Of a stretch of DNA of 64,000 bases, positions 1 to 10,725 are shown one piece after another. Position numbers and translations under genes: made by a program. Position 1 is the stretch's first letter; each line of letters starts with the position of its first letter. The DNA is from Norana najaformis (Eukaryota; Annelida; Clitellata; Crassiclitellata; Hormogastridae). The DNA lies in contig OZ029915.1 of the NCBI GenBank assembly GCA_964023275.1, positions 14,452,712 to 14,516,711 on the forward strand. Reading direction: 5' to 3'. The notes beneath the pieces were generated by a model. It saw only the letters and a program-made list of their open reading frames with translations. It was not told the origin of the DNA and did no database searches.

Positions 1-125
1 CACGTCAGAATAGTCGATGCTGAAATAAATTAAGATGGCATTGCTCTGATCAACTGCCTCGACTATCGCCTTGCCCAGGTATGTGGAGATAGCATGGAAA
101 CTACTTTCCTCCATCATAGGTTATC

Positions 126-709
126 TTGCCTATTCATGACCATCCATTGCTTCAATGCAGCCATCCGCAGCACCTTTTACACGGAAAAACCGCCAGCAAA
201 GACTACAGCAGTATTCCTACATCTACTCTGATAGTTTTGATGTTCTTGGTCCAACCATTATGTCAATTATCTACTTCTCGTTGGGTTAAGGATTCTTTCC
301 GTCTGCCTTTGCTTACAGTATTACGCCATGTAGTTCATCCACTGCAAAAGAAACCTCTTGACCCCGGCGACCCTTCTATTTACAGGCCTATACCAACTCA
401 GAAATTTGTGTCTAAACTTCTTGAACAGGTTGTTTTGATTCGTGTGCAGCCTCATGTATCTTTCAACTCGCTAATATCCCCCTTTCTGTCAGCATATCAT
501 ATCATTTCAGTCTCAAGAGAATCCGCAATTCTCGCTGCTCATAACGACATCATGCGCTGCATGGACATGAGGAGTGGTCTAATGCTTTGTGAACATGTGG
601 TATCCCACAGGGATCTGCACTTGGTCCTCTTGTTTACATTATACAACAGAACGCCAAGTATATTGCTTGGCAATTATTCCCTAGATTATCACATCTCTGC
701 GAATGATGC
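126..709 (+). pseudogene. CR1-group LINE reverse transcriptase relic
   Basis: The frame reads as a worn non-LTR reverse transcriptase. A stretch like HPLQKKPLDPGDPSIYRPI matches the conserved 'LLKKP..D....NYRPISNL' block that opens CR1/L2 RT domains. It is followed by a 'KFVSKLLEQVV' helix, an 'SAYH' box (family: QSAYR) and, near 700, LDYHISANDA at the place of the catalytic YADD loop. Several expected residues are changed, and the GVPQGS box is garbled (VVSHRDLHL). Just after the YADD-like site the similarity stops at the CACTGG end of another element (position 710), so the LINE was cut by that insertion. The frame stays open to 809, but the last 100 bases belong to the inserted element. It is a non-functional relic. 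The CR1/L2 assignment is by motif only. Confidence 0.65.
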
Positions 710-2410
710 CACTGGACAACAAATTTTTTCTAAAGTTTTATTTTCTGAAAAATGTTTAGTGATTATGTTAGACAGCTTCAAGTTGAACACAAATATAATT
801 TCAGATTGACTGTATCACGTAGGAATTTGGAGAAACATAAAATTAACTTTTACTGAATTTAGCATGTTTAATCGCACAATGATGCTGACACATTGTATTA
901 GTTCAACCGAGCTAAAAGTGTTTTGCTGATAATTTTCGCTTGTACTCGGCAGCTGATGCTTCTCGTTTCAGTGTCAAACAATAATCGGCCAGCATTGATT
1001 GGTTCCAGTTGCCCTGATACCGCTTTTCCATTGTCGCAATGTCTTGGTGAAACCTTACACCATGTTCGTCTCTGACTGCATCAAAATTAGTAAGTGTGAA
1101 TTCAGTAAATGAATCTTCCACTACATGTTGCACTTCATGGTCTTGTATGCTTGATGCATGTTGTCAACCAGCTGGAAGTAGTTTTATTGCCGTGTAGTTG
1201 CCAAGAAAATTCTCAACAACAGCCTTGAATGCTGTCCATGCGATTTTCCGAGGCCCCACTAGCAGATCTTCTTACTGCTTTTCATTGATGACGTGTCTGA
1301 TTTCTGGACCAACAGAAATGCTTTCCTTAATCTTGGCATCAGTTTTTCTTGGAAATATTCTCAGTATCGAAATCCTTCACCTTCCTTGTTCATCGCTTTC
1401 ACAGAATTTCTCATCAGTCCGAGTTTTACACGAAGAGGAGGCAAAAATATCTTTCTTGCGTCGACAAGTGGTTTATGTGCCACACTTTTTTGCCCTGGAA
1501 CCAAACGCTTACGGAGATACCAGTTCTTTTTAATGCAATGAGACTCTTAGCACTGCTGCCCCAATCGCAAGTGAAACAACAGTAGGCCTACTTGGTATAT
1601 CCAAGCAGAATTGCTAGTAGCAGTGCCCCACTTTTCGATGCTCCAGTTGTAGTTGTTGTACTGTATGTGTTTCAACAACATTTTCATGTTTTCTAGGTTT
1701 CTTTCATGTGTACTGAGTAGCCAGTCGGTATTGTTGTGGGTCATGCTCACAACCCAAAGCCGTGAACAACCTATCAGTGTCAGTGCAGAATCAAAGACTG
1801 TCAACCTGTGCAAAGAAATTTCTTATATCTTCTTGGCGGGTACGAAAGACAGAAATTTTCGTATCTGGTGACAGCAAACCCCTTCCTTGCAGTCTTGAAC
1901 CAAGTAGTTCTACTGCTGTTTTGACAAACCTAAGTCCCTGATCAGGTCATTTAATTCTGACTGTGTAATTATTAGATGAGTCTCATCGGACAGAAACAGT
2001 CCAAAAATTAGATCAATATGGTTTTCCACGTCTGGTTCGTGCCTTGTGGCATCTTCGTCTGCCTCATCTAGGTTCCATGTCTCTGGTGGCTTCGATACTG
2101 GCAAACCGTCGTCATGCGGCACAGGTCTCATGGCTGAAGACAGATTGGGTTATTCGACAGATTTCTTACTTTTAGCAGAGAAGCCTGAGACATTGGTTAG
2201 ACAGAAGCAACAGTCCGTCACCTGATCCTTCTGTTCTTGCCATATCATTGGGAATGCCAACGGCATTGGCTTCCGAATAGGCCTACCTCTGAGCCAGGCT
2301 CTCAGATCGGCAGCACATGTTGCACAGCAAATGTGAGGAGCCCAGGATCTGTCTTGATCACCAATTTTACAACCGAAGCGGAGCTCGTACGCTTTCTTAA
2401 TAATGGCGCT
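710..2410 (-). mobile_element. Decayed CACTG-ended DNA transposon, second copy
   Basis: The left end starts CACTGGACAACA followed by a T-rich run, matching the terminal repeat of the intact element at 10122-12745 (CACTGGCCAACA). Inside, on the minus strand, lie remnants of the same 567-codon gene in the same order. The right end could not be found between 2400 and 2600, so the element is probably truncated there. It sits in the catalytic loop of the CR1 relic to its left. It faces the opposite way to the intact copy. The right boundary is uncertain. Confidence 0.6.
908..2401 (-). pseudogene. Degenerate DDE-like transposase gene
   Basis: Read right to left, this stretch aligns in order with the product of the 10726-12429 gene. 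At about 2400-2285 there is a GDQDRSWAPHICCATC block (intact copy: GDQDKQWAPHTVCKTC). At about 2270-2160 there is a 'GMPM.W.EQ..QVTDCCFC' block. At 2131-1910 come RPVPHDDGLPV and ELNDLIRDLGLSK (intact: RPVPHSDIVPV and ELSDLIRDLNLSK). At 1813-1550 lies the stretch around LLKHIQYNN and LGQQ. At 1133-912 comes the C-terminus with RFHQDIATMEKRYQGNW (intact: RFHQDIKTMENRYQGRW). The frame changes several times and stops intervene, so it cannot make a full protein. The divergence means it is an old or different subfamily copy, not a recent duplicate. Confidence 0.75.
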
Positions 2411-2628
2411 ACATAAGTCATTATATTTTATTAATTACATTAGATCGCATCATGTTTTCTCTTACTTCTGGCCATCCTGTTGGAACAATCTCTTAACCGA
2501 ACACACGCGCTGTTCTATCAGCCTACATCGAATCTACAACTTTAAGTCGCAACTTTTTATATCCATTAGATAAACATGTTTCACCGAACTTTAGAGTTTC
2601 TAAACGGCGTTATATGAATGCTCGTTTA

Positions 2629-2765
2629 CATATACAAATGCATACATACATACATACTTACACGCATAGATACATACATATATATATACATAAATACATA
2701 CACATATGCATGCATATATACATATATACATACACGCATACATTTATGCATACATACATACACAT
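2629..2765. repeat. (CATA)n microsatellite
   Basis: Imperfect CATA/TACA repeats with a few CG interruptions. The array begins exactly where the GPCR exon's splice donor ends, so the 5' end of that intron is itself microsatellite. Confidence 0.9.
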
Positions 2766-2767
2766 AC

Positions 2768-3309
2768 CAGATGACGGTGATGATGGTGATCGATTTCTTC
2801 ATGTTATTGTACTGTCTGTAGTTGATTGCCCATTTGATGGACCAGAGTCTGTCGATGGAGATGGCTGCCAGAGTGAAGCACGATGCAAACACGGTGCTGT
2901 AGTCGCAGACGACCCAGATGCCGCATAGTACCCGTCCGAATGGCCAATAGCCGTACAGGACGTCGATCGTGTAGAAGTCCATTGCAGCAACGGCCACCAA
3001 CAGATCGGTCATCGCCAGGTTGGCGATGAGAGCAGTGAACGTCGTTCGCAGCTTCTTCTGCATGATAAACGACAACACGACGAACAGATTGGCAAGAAAA
3101 CTGACTATTACAACGACAAACATGAAAGCGCTCATCAGCAGATGCAGCGGCGGAATACCTCCTTCTCGGCCAACTTGACCAGCTGCGTGTCTGGCGTTGC
3201 TTGCGTTGTCATTCGACGATGAGCTTTCGTTGCTTTCAGCCAGCCACCAACCGTCCTGGAAAGTTAAGTTCTTAATCAAGCGCAAGTCTTTTGCTGTTGA
3301 ATTCGTCAT
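2768..3309 (-). CDS. Class A GPCR, first coding exon (aminergic, muscarinic/H3-like)
   Basis: Encodes about 181 residues: an extracellular N-terminus with N-glycosylation sequons (N3, N14, N27, N35), then TM1 to the start of TM4 of a rhodopsin-type receptor. Landmarks are N74 in TM1, LAMTD with D102 (2.50) in TM2, C129 (3.25), D136-Y137 (3.32-3.33), D153-R154-L155 in place of DRY, and W181 (4.50). The Asp-Tyr pair in TM3 is the pattern of muscarinic acetylcholine and histamine H3/H4 receptors, where the Asp binds the ligand amine. The ATG is supported by an in-frame TAA two codons upstream. The exon ends in phase 2 at a GTATGT donor (2767-2762). The frame beyond it is only microsatellite. TM4-TM7 must be further left, beyond the window or hidden by insertions. 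The amine ligand cannot be fixed from half a receptor. Confidence 0.8.
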
Positions 3310-4317
3310 CTCTTAGACTTATGCTGAATTTCTTCGCTTATTCAGTTGTGCTAACGTCCGCATCTTACCATCACTTTTATAGGCAGACCCGAAAGGACAA
3401 TCACCAAGAAGCGATGATTAGTATTCGCACGTAGATGACATTCGCTCGTCTTATAGGTATGCACCTGACAGTCGAAAATTCGCTGTCATCAGGAGCACAG
3501 AATGCCTATAGGTTGCGTAGGGCTCATCACTGGCACGCACATTTAAAAAATTATGTCTCCAATTAATGTCTGTTTTCAGATCAATGTTCATGTAAATATG
3601 AAGAGTCCAGCCTATCTTCCCGTGTACATTAAAGTCGATTCGAACGTAATGTCCAGTTTAGAGTCACGTCTTAAGATGGCGACTAGTAGGCCTAATTACC
3701 AGGCATCGTCGGAGAGCCAGGCGGATGATCGACAGATCTTACCATGCTTCAGTCATAATCGGTGACAGTGTACACGCGCTACATGCAATACGTCTCCACT
3801 AGCCTGACTAAGTGCTAACTACGTTCGCGTGTCAGTCGGTGAGACGACGTCAGTCGTAGGGCTACTCATCCCCTCCTCGGAGATTTATTTTAAGAGAGAG
3901 AGAGAGAGCAGTTCCGAAAGCAGATCACTTGTTCATAGGCCTACAGTCGCTGCTTTTACTATGAAAACTTCCAGAAAAGAACGCCTTCTGCCTACTTCGA
4001 CTCGCTCCATACACTACAGCCAACGACCACGTCGTATTCATTCATTTCATTTTATTGCTTCACAAAAAGACAACAGCGTAAAACATATTAGGCCTACATA
4101 GAAACAATTCACGTGGGATACAACAGGCAGACCCAGAAAGAACCATGTTCCGCTTATTAGGGACGCCTACGTCACATGGAATGCTATTTGAATGAAAAAT
4201 AATCAACTTAATAGGCTTATAGTCCAATTGGACTTGAGCAAACAGAACCAAAAAACTTAACTAACAGAATGAATTAATTCACATGAATTCACTTATTGAG
4301 TTCATTCAAATATGCGA
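3310..4317. other. GPCR upstream region, no gene recognised
   Basis: Presumed 5' flank of the minus-strand GPCR. It contains a short (AG)8 run at 3893-3908 and two copies of the 9-mer TAGGCCTAC (about 3938 and 4090). Open frames here (for example 3829-4101) have no recognisable domain. No TATA box or CpG-rich promoter could be argued. Confidence 0.5.
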
Positions 4318-4370
4318 GTTTCGAAGGCCAAGGACACAAAACAGTATGCAGGTAAAATGGCACACTGTTG
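4318..4370 (-). mobile_element. Short RLE-retroelement fragment
   Basis: About 50 bases (TTTCGAAGGCCAAGGACACA) match the piece that encodes 'CFVPLAFETL' in the RLE retroelement copies at 10005-10030 and 17788-17822. It directly abuts the (ATT)n array that starts near 4376, as the other copies do. Confidence 0.45.
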
Positions 4371-4375
4371 TTGTT

Positions 4376-4380
4376 GTAGT

Positions 4381-4450
<70 letters not shown>
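4376..4450. repeat. (ATT)n array
   Basis: Nearly pure ATT repeat with one ACT unit. It gives poly-Asn and poly-Ile frames that are not genes. Confidence 0.95.
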
Positions 4451-4452
<2 letters not shown>

Positions 4453-4551
4453 AATCAATTCTAAGAAAAAATCCTTGCCTCTGATTCAGGTTTGACATCT
4501 GGCAATTTAATCTCTTATTATGTTTTACCCGAGATAACCGGAACTAAAAAA

Positions 4552-4635
4552 TAGGTTATGTTATTATTTTTTTTGGTATTTATGATCCCTCAGGAAGCTA
4601 AAAAATTATCCGGATGAAAAATTGCATTCTGAGTA
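4552..4635 (-). repeat. Type-2 3'-tail repeat, copy 1
   Basis: Contains ATGATCCCTCAGGAAGCT and AATTATCCGGATGAAAAA. Nearly the same 45-50 bases recur at 8763-8810, 16070-16110 (shortened) and 17545-17590, always next to an (ATT) tract or an RLE-element copy. It is best read as the 3' untranslated end of one subfamily of that retroelement. Confidence 0.6.
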
Positions 4636-4644
4636 ATTGCAATA

Positions 4645-4673
4645 TTATTATTATTATTTTTTTATTAATATTA

Positions 4674-4745
<72 letters not shown>
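4645..4745. repeat. (ATT)n array
   Basis: ATT repeat with a T-rich start. On the minus strand it reads (TAA)n directly after the 3' end of retroelement copy A. Confidence 0.95.
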
Positions 4746-5295
4746 GAAACAAATCTATTGTGTCACTTCAATTATGATACAAATCTATTGTTGCTGGAGC
4801 AACTAGAGCTGCTGTGGCGTCCTGGTTGGTACACTGGAAACAGGTCGACTAGCTGCACCTCCGAATCTCGTGATCTTGTCTTTAAGCGCCGTGGTGAAGA
4901 AGCAACCCTGAGTTAGCGGTCGCGTAAGTGTAGAGCGTTCTGTGGGCGTTTCTTCGATGGGGCGCAAGAACTTCCGGTGTGGATCGGACGAACATCCAGC
5001 ACCACCAACTCCCTCCTCTTCATCGCCGTCGTCGTCTGCTTCGAAAGCGCCTGCGTCGTGGGCTTCGCTGACCCGAGCGTCGACGTCTCCTAGACCTCGA
5101 CCCGCCGGCTGACTTTCGACAGGCGGTGTGGCTCTTTGACCCAGAGGATCGGTTGGGGCCCGTCGGCTGGGTTTCGACGACCAGTTCCAGGTTCTCTCCT
5201 TTTCTTTAATCTTGGCTTCAGGCACGGTGATTGTTCTCTGGAATTGCCAGTCTTCGCTTAAATCTGGCTCCAAGAATGTGCCATTAAAGGCAATC

Positions 5296-5297
<2 letters not shown>
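4746..5297 (-). mobile_element. RLE retroelement tail, copy A
   Basis: A 5'-truncated copy bounded by (ATT)n on both sides. The minus-strand frame starts inside the block 'AFNGTFL.PDLSE', which is the C-terminal region of the RT-RLE protein family in this window. It runs through a Pro/Ser/acid-rich segment (VPEAKIKE, DARVSEAHDAGAFEADD) to a stop after TPQQL at 4803. Then come about 55 bases ending CAATAGATTTGTTTCA and (TAA)n. Compared with copy B (8956-10085) it lacks about 375 bases between 'QRTI' and 'VPEAK'. The same tail ends copies B, D and F. Confidence 0.7.

Positions 5298-5366
<69 letters not shown>
5298..5366. repeat. (ATT)n array
   Basis: Pure ATT repeat between copy A and the short unique flank of the RTE insertion. 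Confidence 0.95.
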
Positions 5367-5374
5367 GGAGGTTT

Positions 5375-5385
5375 AGTATTCATTC
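5375..5385. repeat. Target-site duplication, left
   Basis: AGTATTCATTC, repeated exactly at 8685-8695. Bases outside the two copies differ. This marks the insertion point of the RTE-type LINE. Confidence 0.85.
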
Positions 5386-8300
5386 GGGAGGAAAATGGGG
5401 CAGGCAAGCGTCTCTGATAGCCTCTGCCGCTCAAATGCCCACCACGCCACCTTCACGAGGTCCCTCCTGTTACAACAGAGTGCGTGGTGGACGACCGAGC
5501 TATCGCCGGTATAAGCGAGCCCCATGGGCGAAGCAACCGAAGGACGGACAATGAAAGACATTGACGCAGGGAGATGGTGTCTCATTAAAAACACCGGGAG
5601 GAAGGCAACGGGAAACCACCTCCCTATACATCCCGAGTCGAATGAAAAATGACGCCAAAACAGAGCAAAGCTAACGACGTGAACGACTCAACCCAGACAA
5701 TGGGAAGAGTCGCGTTCGGCAGGGGGAGACAAGGCTCCCCAGGTCGTAAACAAGCGAAATCCTTCACAAATGATGCAACAAAGGCAAAGGAAGGGATAAA
5801 AATAGGGATATGGAACATAAGAACGTTGATGAGACCGGGGAAACTAGCCAATGTGATAGGCGAGATGAGAAGGGCTGGCTTGGATATTTTGGGATTATCA
5901 GAGGTAAGATGGAAAGAAGGTGGAGAAATTATGAGTGATGGCATAAGAGTAATCTACGCTGGAGGAGAGAAGAGCCAGAATGGAGTAGCCATATTACTAT
6001 CAGAGGAAATCGCCAAGTGTGTGACAAGGGTGGAGAGACATGAAGACAGATTGCTTATGGTAACAATACGGGCACACCCAGTGGACATAACAATCATCCA
6101 AGTGTATATGCCTACATCAACCCATGAAGAGGAAGAAGTAGATCGCATATATGAATTGATAGAAGAGAGACTAGGAAAAACCAAAGGCAAAGACTATGTC
6201 ATAATAATGGGAGACTGGAATGCGGTGGTTGGAGAGGGAAGACAGGAGAACATTGTAGGAAAATATGGATTAGGGAGCAGGAACGAGAGAGGCGAGAAAC
6301 TGGTAGAGTTCTGCAGAGAACAAAAGCTCATAATAACAAACACGTGGTTTCAACAAGAGAAAAGGAGAAGATATACGTGGAAGGCACCAGGGGATAGGGA
6401 GAGATATCAGATAGACTACATCATGGTTAAGCACAGATATAGGAATAGCATAAAGAATGCAAGAACACTCCCGGGAGCTGATGCAGACACGGATCACAAC
6501 CTACTGACAGTAAAAATACACCTACAGCACAAACTAATTATGAAGAAAAGAAATGGAAGGAGAAAATGGAACAAAGAAGAATTAAGGAAGAGAAAATATG
6601 AACTAGCAAGAAGAATAGAGGACCGATTAGAGGAGAAAGAAAAGGGAAAAGATACAGAAACAGAAACAACAACAGATGAAAGATGGAGAAGGCTCAAGGA
6701 GATAATCATGGAGGAGGCGAAAAGGATGGTGGGATTCCAGAAGGGAGAGGAACCTCGCAAACCATGGATAACAACAGAAATGATAGAAAACATGAACAGG
6801 CGGAGGTGGAAACACCAGAGCACAGAAAAAGCAAAGAGGGAATACAAAAGATTGAACAACAGATTAAGGAGAACGACGGATAAAGCAAAAGAAAAATGGT
6901 GGGAGGAACGCTGCATGGAGCTCGAGACGCTCCAGCAACAAGGACGACACGATATAGTATACGAGAAAATTAAACAACTAGGGAAGAGAAAGACTATGGG
7001 AAGTGGAAGTGCAATCAAAGATAAAGACGGCACCTTACTGGAGGACCCTGTTGAGATAAGGGAGAGGTGGAGAGAATATGTAGAGGAGCTATATAAAGAA
7101 AACAGTAGCCTAAAGAGCAATAAAGAAGACAAAGAACGAGAACGGAACGAAGATGACAAGGAAACTGACAGAGAACTGGACGTATTGAGAGAGGAGGTCC
7201 TTATAACAATAAAGGACATGAAGAACAACAAAGCGGAGGGAATGGACAACATACCCATTGAAATGCTGAGGAACCTCGGCGACAAGGCAACGGATGAACT
7301 GGTACAGCTGTGCCAGGAAATTTACAGAACGGGAATATGGCCAGAGGATTTCCTACAGACGATAGTAATACCAATAAAGAAAAACAGAATGCAGTGATAT
7401 GCGAAGACCATCGCACAATAAGCCTGCTCACTCATGCATCCAAGATCATGATAAAAATTATAACAAAAAGACTACAGTCAAGGGCAGAAGCGGACAAGTG
7501 TTTGGGAGATGACCAATTCGGCTTCAGAAAAGGAAGGGGAACGAGAGATGCAGTGGCAGCACTGCGAATACTAACAGAAAGAAGCATCCAACACAACCAA
7601 GATGCTTTGTCGATTATGAAAAAGCTTTCGATAGAGTGGACTGGAAGAAGTTAATGAGAGCGCTAAAGCGAATGGGGGTGGATTGGAAAGACAGAAGGCT
7701 GATAGGCAACCTGTACATGGGACAGCGAGTCAGAATACGCATAGAGGGCGAATACTCGGAACCAGGAAGAATAGGTAGGGGGGTCAGGCAAGGATGCCCA
7801 CTCTCACCAATACTATTCAATATATACATAGAAGAAGTCATAAGAGAAACACTGGAGGAAATGACTGAGGGCGTGAAGGTAGGTGGAAAACTAGTAAAGG
7901 CGCTGAGATTTGCGGATGACCAAGCTATGATGGCAGGCAGCCAAAGGGGATTACAAAAGATGATGGATCAGCTCGACAGAATATCGAGGGAATATGACAT
8001 GAGGATCAACATCAAGAAGACAAAGGTGATGAAAATAGGGAGAGGAAAGGCGGAAACAGTTAGGATTACACTGAACGGGGATATAATAGAACAGGTAAAG
8101 AGCTTTTGTTATCTGGGAAGCACGATTACAGAGGACGCAAAATGCCACGTGGAGATAAAAAGGAGGATCGCAATGGGAAAGGATGCCTTCTACAAGAGAA
8201 GCGAGCTGTTAAGAGGAAGACTAAATAAGAATCTAAAGAAGAGACTGATCAAGACACTGATATGGAGTGTGGTCCTGTATGGATCGGAGACATGGACAAT

Positions 8301-8684
8301 GAGAAAGGAGGACATCAGGAGAATAGAAGCCTTTGAAATGTGGATCTGTAGAAGGATGGAGAAAATCAGTTGGACAGAAAAAAAGACGAATGAGGAGGTC
8401 CTACAGATGGTAGAGGAGAAAAGAACTATACTGGAGACAATAAGAAACCGACAAAAGAAGTGGATGGGTCATGTTCTAAGAGGAGACAATATTGTAAGAG
8501 ACATAATCGAGGGAAGAATGGAGGGGAAAAAGACACGCGGAAGACCACGACAGATGATACTGGACTGGATGATGCTAGAAGATGGATATGAAGGGCTAAA
8601 GACAAGAGCAAACAACAGAGAAGAGTGGCGTCATTGGACATGTGGACCTGCCTGACGGCAGAGCACTAAGAGAAGAAGAGAAGA
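5386..8684 (+). mobile_element. Full-length RTE-type LINE
   Basis: A 3299-base non-LTR element between perfect 11-bp target duplications. It has a GC-rich 5' untranslated region of about 260 bases, one long frame with an APE-type endonuclease followed by a reverse transcriptase, a 30-base 3' untranslated region and a short GAAGA-type tail. Total size, single frame and short simple tail fit the RTE clade (the bovine BovB/'craniofacial development protein 2-like' group). Only two single-base deletions spoil the frame, so the insertion looks fairly young compared with the other LINEs here. Confidence 0.85.
5649..8655 (+). pseudogene. RTE-type endonuclease-reverse transcriptase, two frameshifts
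   Basis: Residues about 50-290 are an exonuclease-endonuclease-phosphatase domain that nicks target DNA. Key residues are N56 (GIWNIRTL), E85 (LSEVRW), D189/N191 (GDWNAVVG), D256 (IDYIMV) and D282-H283 (DTDHNLL). A charged linker follows, then the RT with [45 protein letters not shown] and catalytic FADD, and a C-terminal '[18 protein letters not shown]' region. The frame breaks twice: near 7380-7386 (A-run, before QNAVICEDHRTIS) and near 7603-7608 (before FVDYEKAF). Each shift fits one lost base. The first Met is at 5649; other starts are possible. Polymerase activity is lost as read. Confidence 0.85.
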
Positions 8685-8695
8685 AGTATTCATTC
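8685..8695. repeat. Target-site duplication, right
   Basis: AGTATTCATTC, identical to 5375-5385. The sequence that follows (AAGCCTTCAGG) continues the pre-insertion flank. Confidence 0.85.
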
Positions 8696-8743
8696 AAGCC
8701 TTCAGGTTATATAGGTCGATGCCCAAATAACAATCTTGCAATT

Positions 8744-8815
8744 ATTATTTTTTTTGGCCCCGAGGTATTTACGATCCCTCAGGGAGCTGAAAAATTATCC
8801 GGATGAAAAAATTAT
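8744..8815 (-). repeat. Type-2 3'-tail repeat, copy 2
   Basis: Best-preserved copy of the block containing TACGATCCCTCAGGGAGCTG and AATTATCCGGATG. ATT runs flank it on both sides. Confidence 0.6.
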
Positions 8816-8846
8816 TATTATTTTTTACACACGCACAGAACCACAC

Positions 8847-10085
<1,239 letters not shown>

Positions 10086-10121
10086 TTATTATTAATATTA
10101 TTATTATTATTATTATTATTA
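10086..10121. repeat. (ATT)n array, left flank of transposon
   Basis: Short ATT array with one AAT interruption, ending TTA at 10119-10121 directly before the CACTGG terminus. TTA also starts the right flank at 12746, as a 3-bp target duplication would. Confidence 0.9.
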
Positions 10122-10255
10122 CACTGGCCAACAGAAAATTTTTTTTTCTTGTTGCCTTCGGTTTTCGACCTGTTCTTGGGGTAATTTTGGGCGCTGATTC
10201 AGAAAATGTCATTGGATTGAGTGCATCAGGTCTAGTTTCTGAGATATCGTCGATT
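10122..10255 (+). repeat. Left terminal inverted repeat
   Basis: Starts CACTGGCCAACAG. Blocks shared with the right end, in the same order, are TTGCC, CTGTT.TTGGG, CGCTGATTCAGAAAA-like, and TCAGGTCTAGTTTCTGAGAT near 10228. Confidence 0.7.
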
Positions 10256-10561
10256 TTGTAAAGAAAACCCAGTCCACTCTTTAAACGATGTCTTTGGCAA
10301 AACTAAAATGTCATAATAAGCTTTATTTATGGCTAATTATAATTCTTGCTGATTCATATAATGCCTACATCCTTATAATGTAAAATCAGCATATCTTGCC
10401 GCGTGCTGAGATATTGCTGATTCAACGAAATAACTATTCCGTAGCCTACAGCTTACTCAGCACTAAATTCATGGCCTCATTTAGAATTTATTTGTGCTTA
10501 TACAGCGTTTCATGGTTTCGAACTATGTAAATAGATTATGCTGAAGTCAGCATTTATAGCC

Positions 10562-10568
10562 TATATAA
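10562..10568 (+). promoter_or_regulatory. Possible TATA box of the transposase gene
   Basis: TATATAA about 160 bases before the ATG, inside the transposon. It is followed by GC-richer sequence suited to a start site about 30 bases on. A prediction only. Confidence 0.35.
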
Positions 10569-10725
10569 ACCGCCTCCTGAAAGCTAGAGCAGCCGCAGTC
10601 GTCTTAGGGCATATTAAGAGTTGGTCGCAAGAACAATCTGTGAATGTGAGCATTAAATAACTACATGTTCTTACTATTTTTTAGGTTAGTCATTTAATTC
10701 CTCAGATGCGAACATCCTTAAGGTT

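Noticed and set aside
6494-7285. 263-codon minus-strand frame inside the RTE element
   Set aside because: It is the antisense shadow of the purine-rich endonuclease-RT linker and has only Ser/Leu/Phe-rich text.
10646-10683. Mini-intron GTGAGC...TTTTTTAG before the transposase ATG
   Set aside because: At about 38 bases it is too short for a normal animal intron; no evidence of use.
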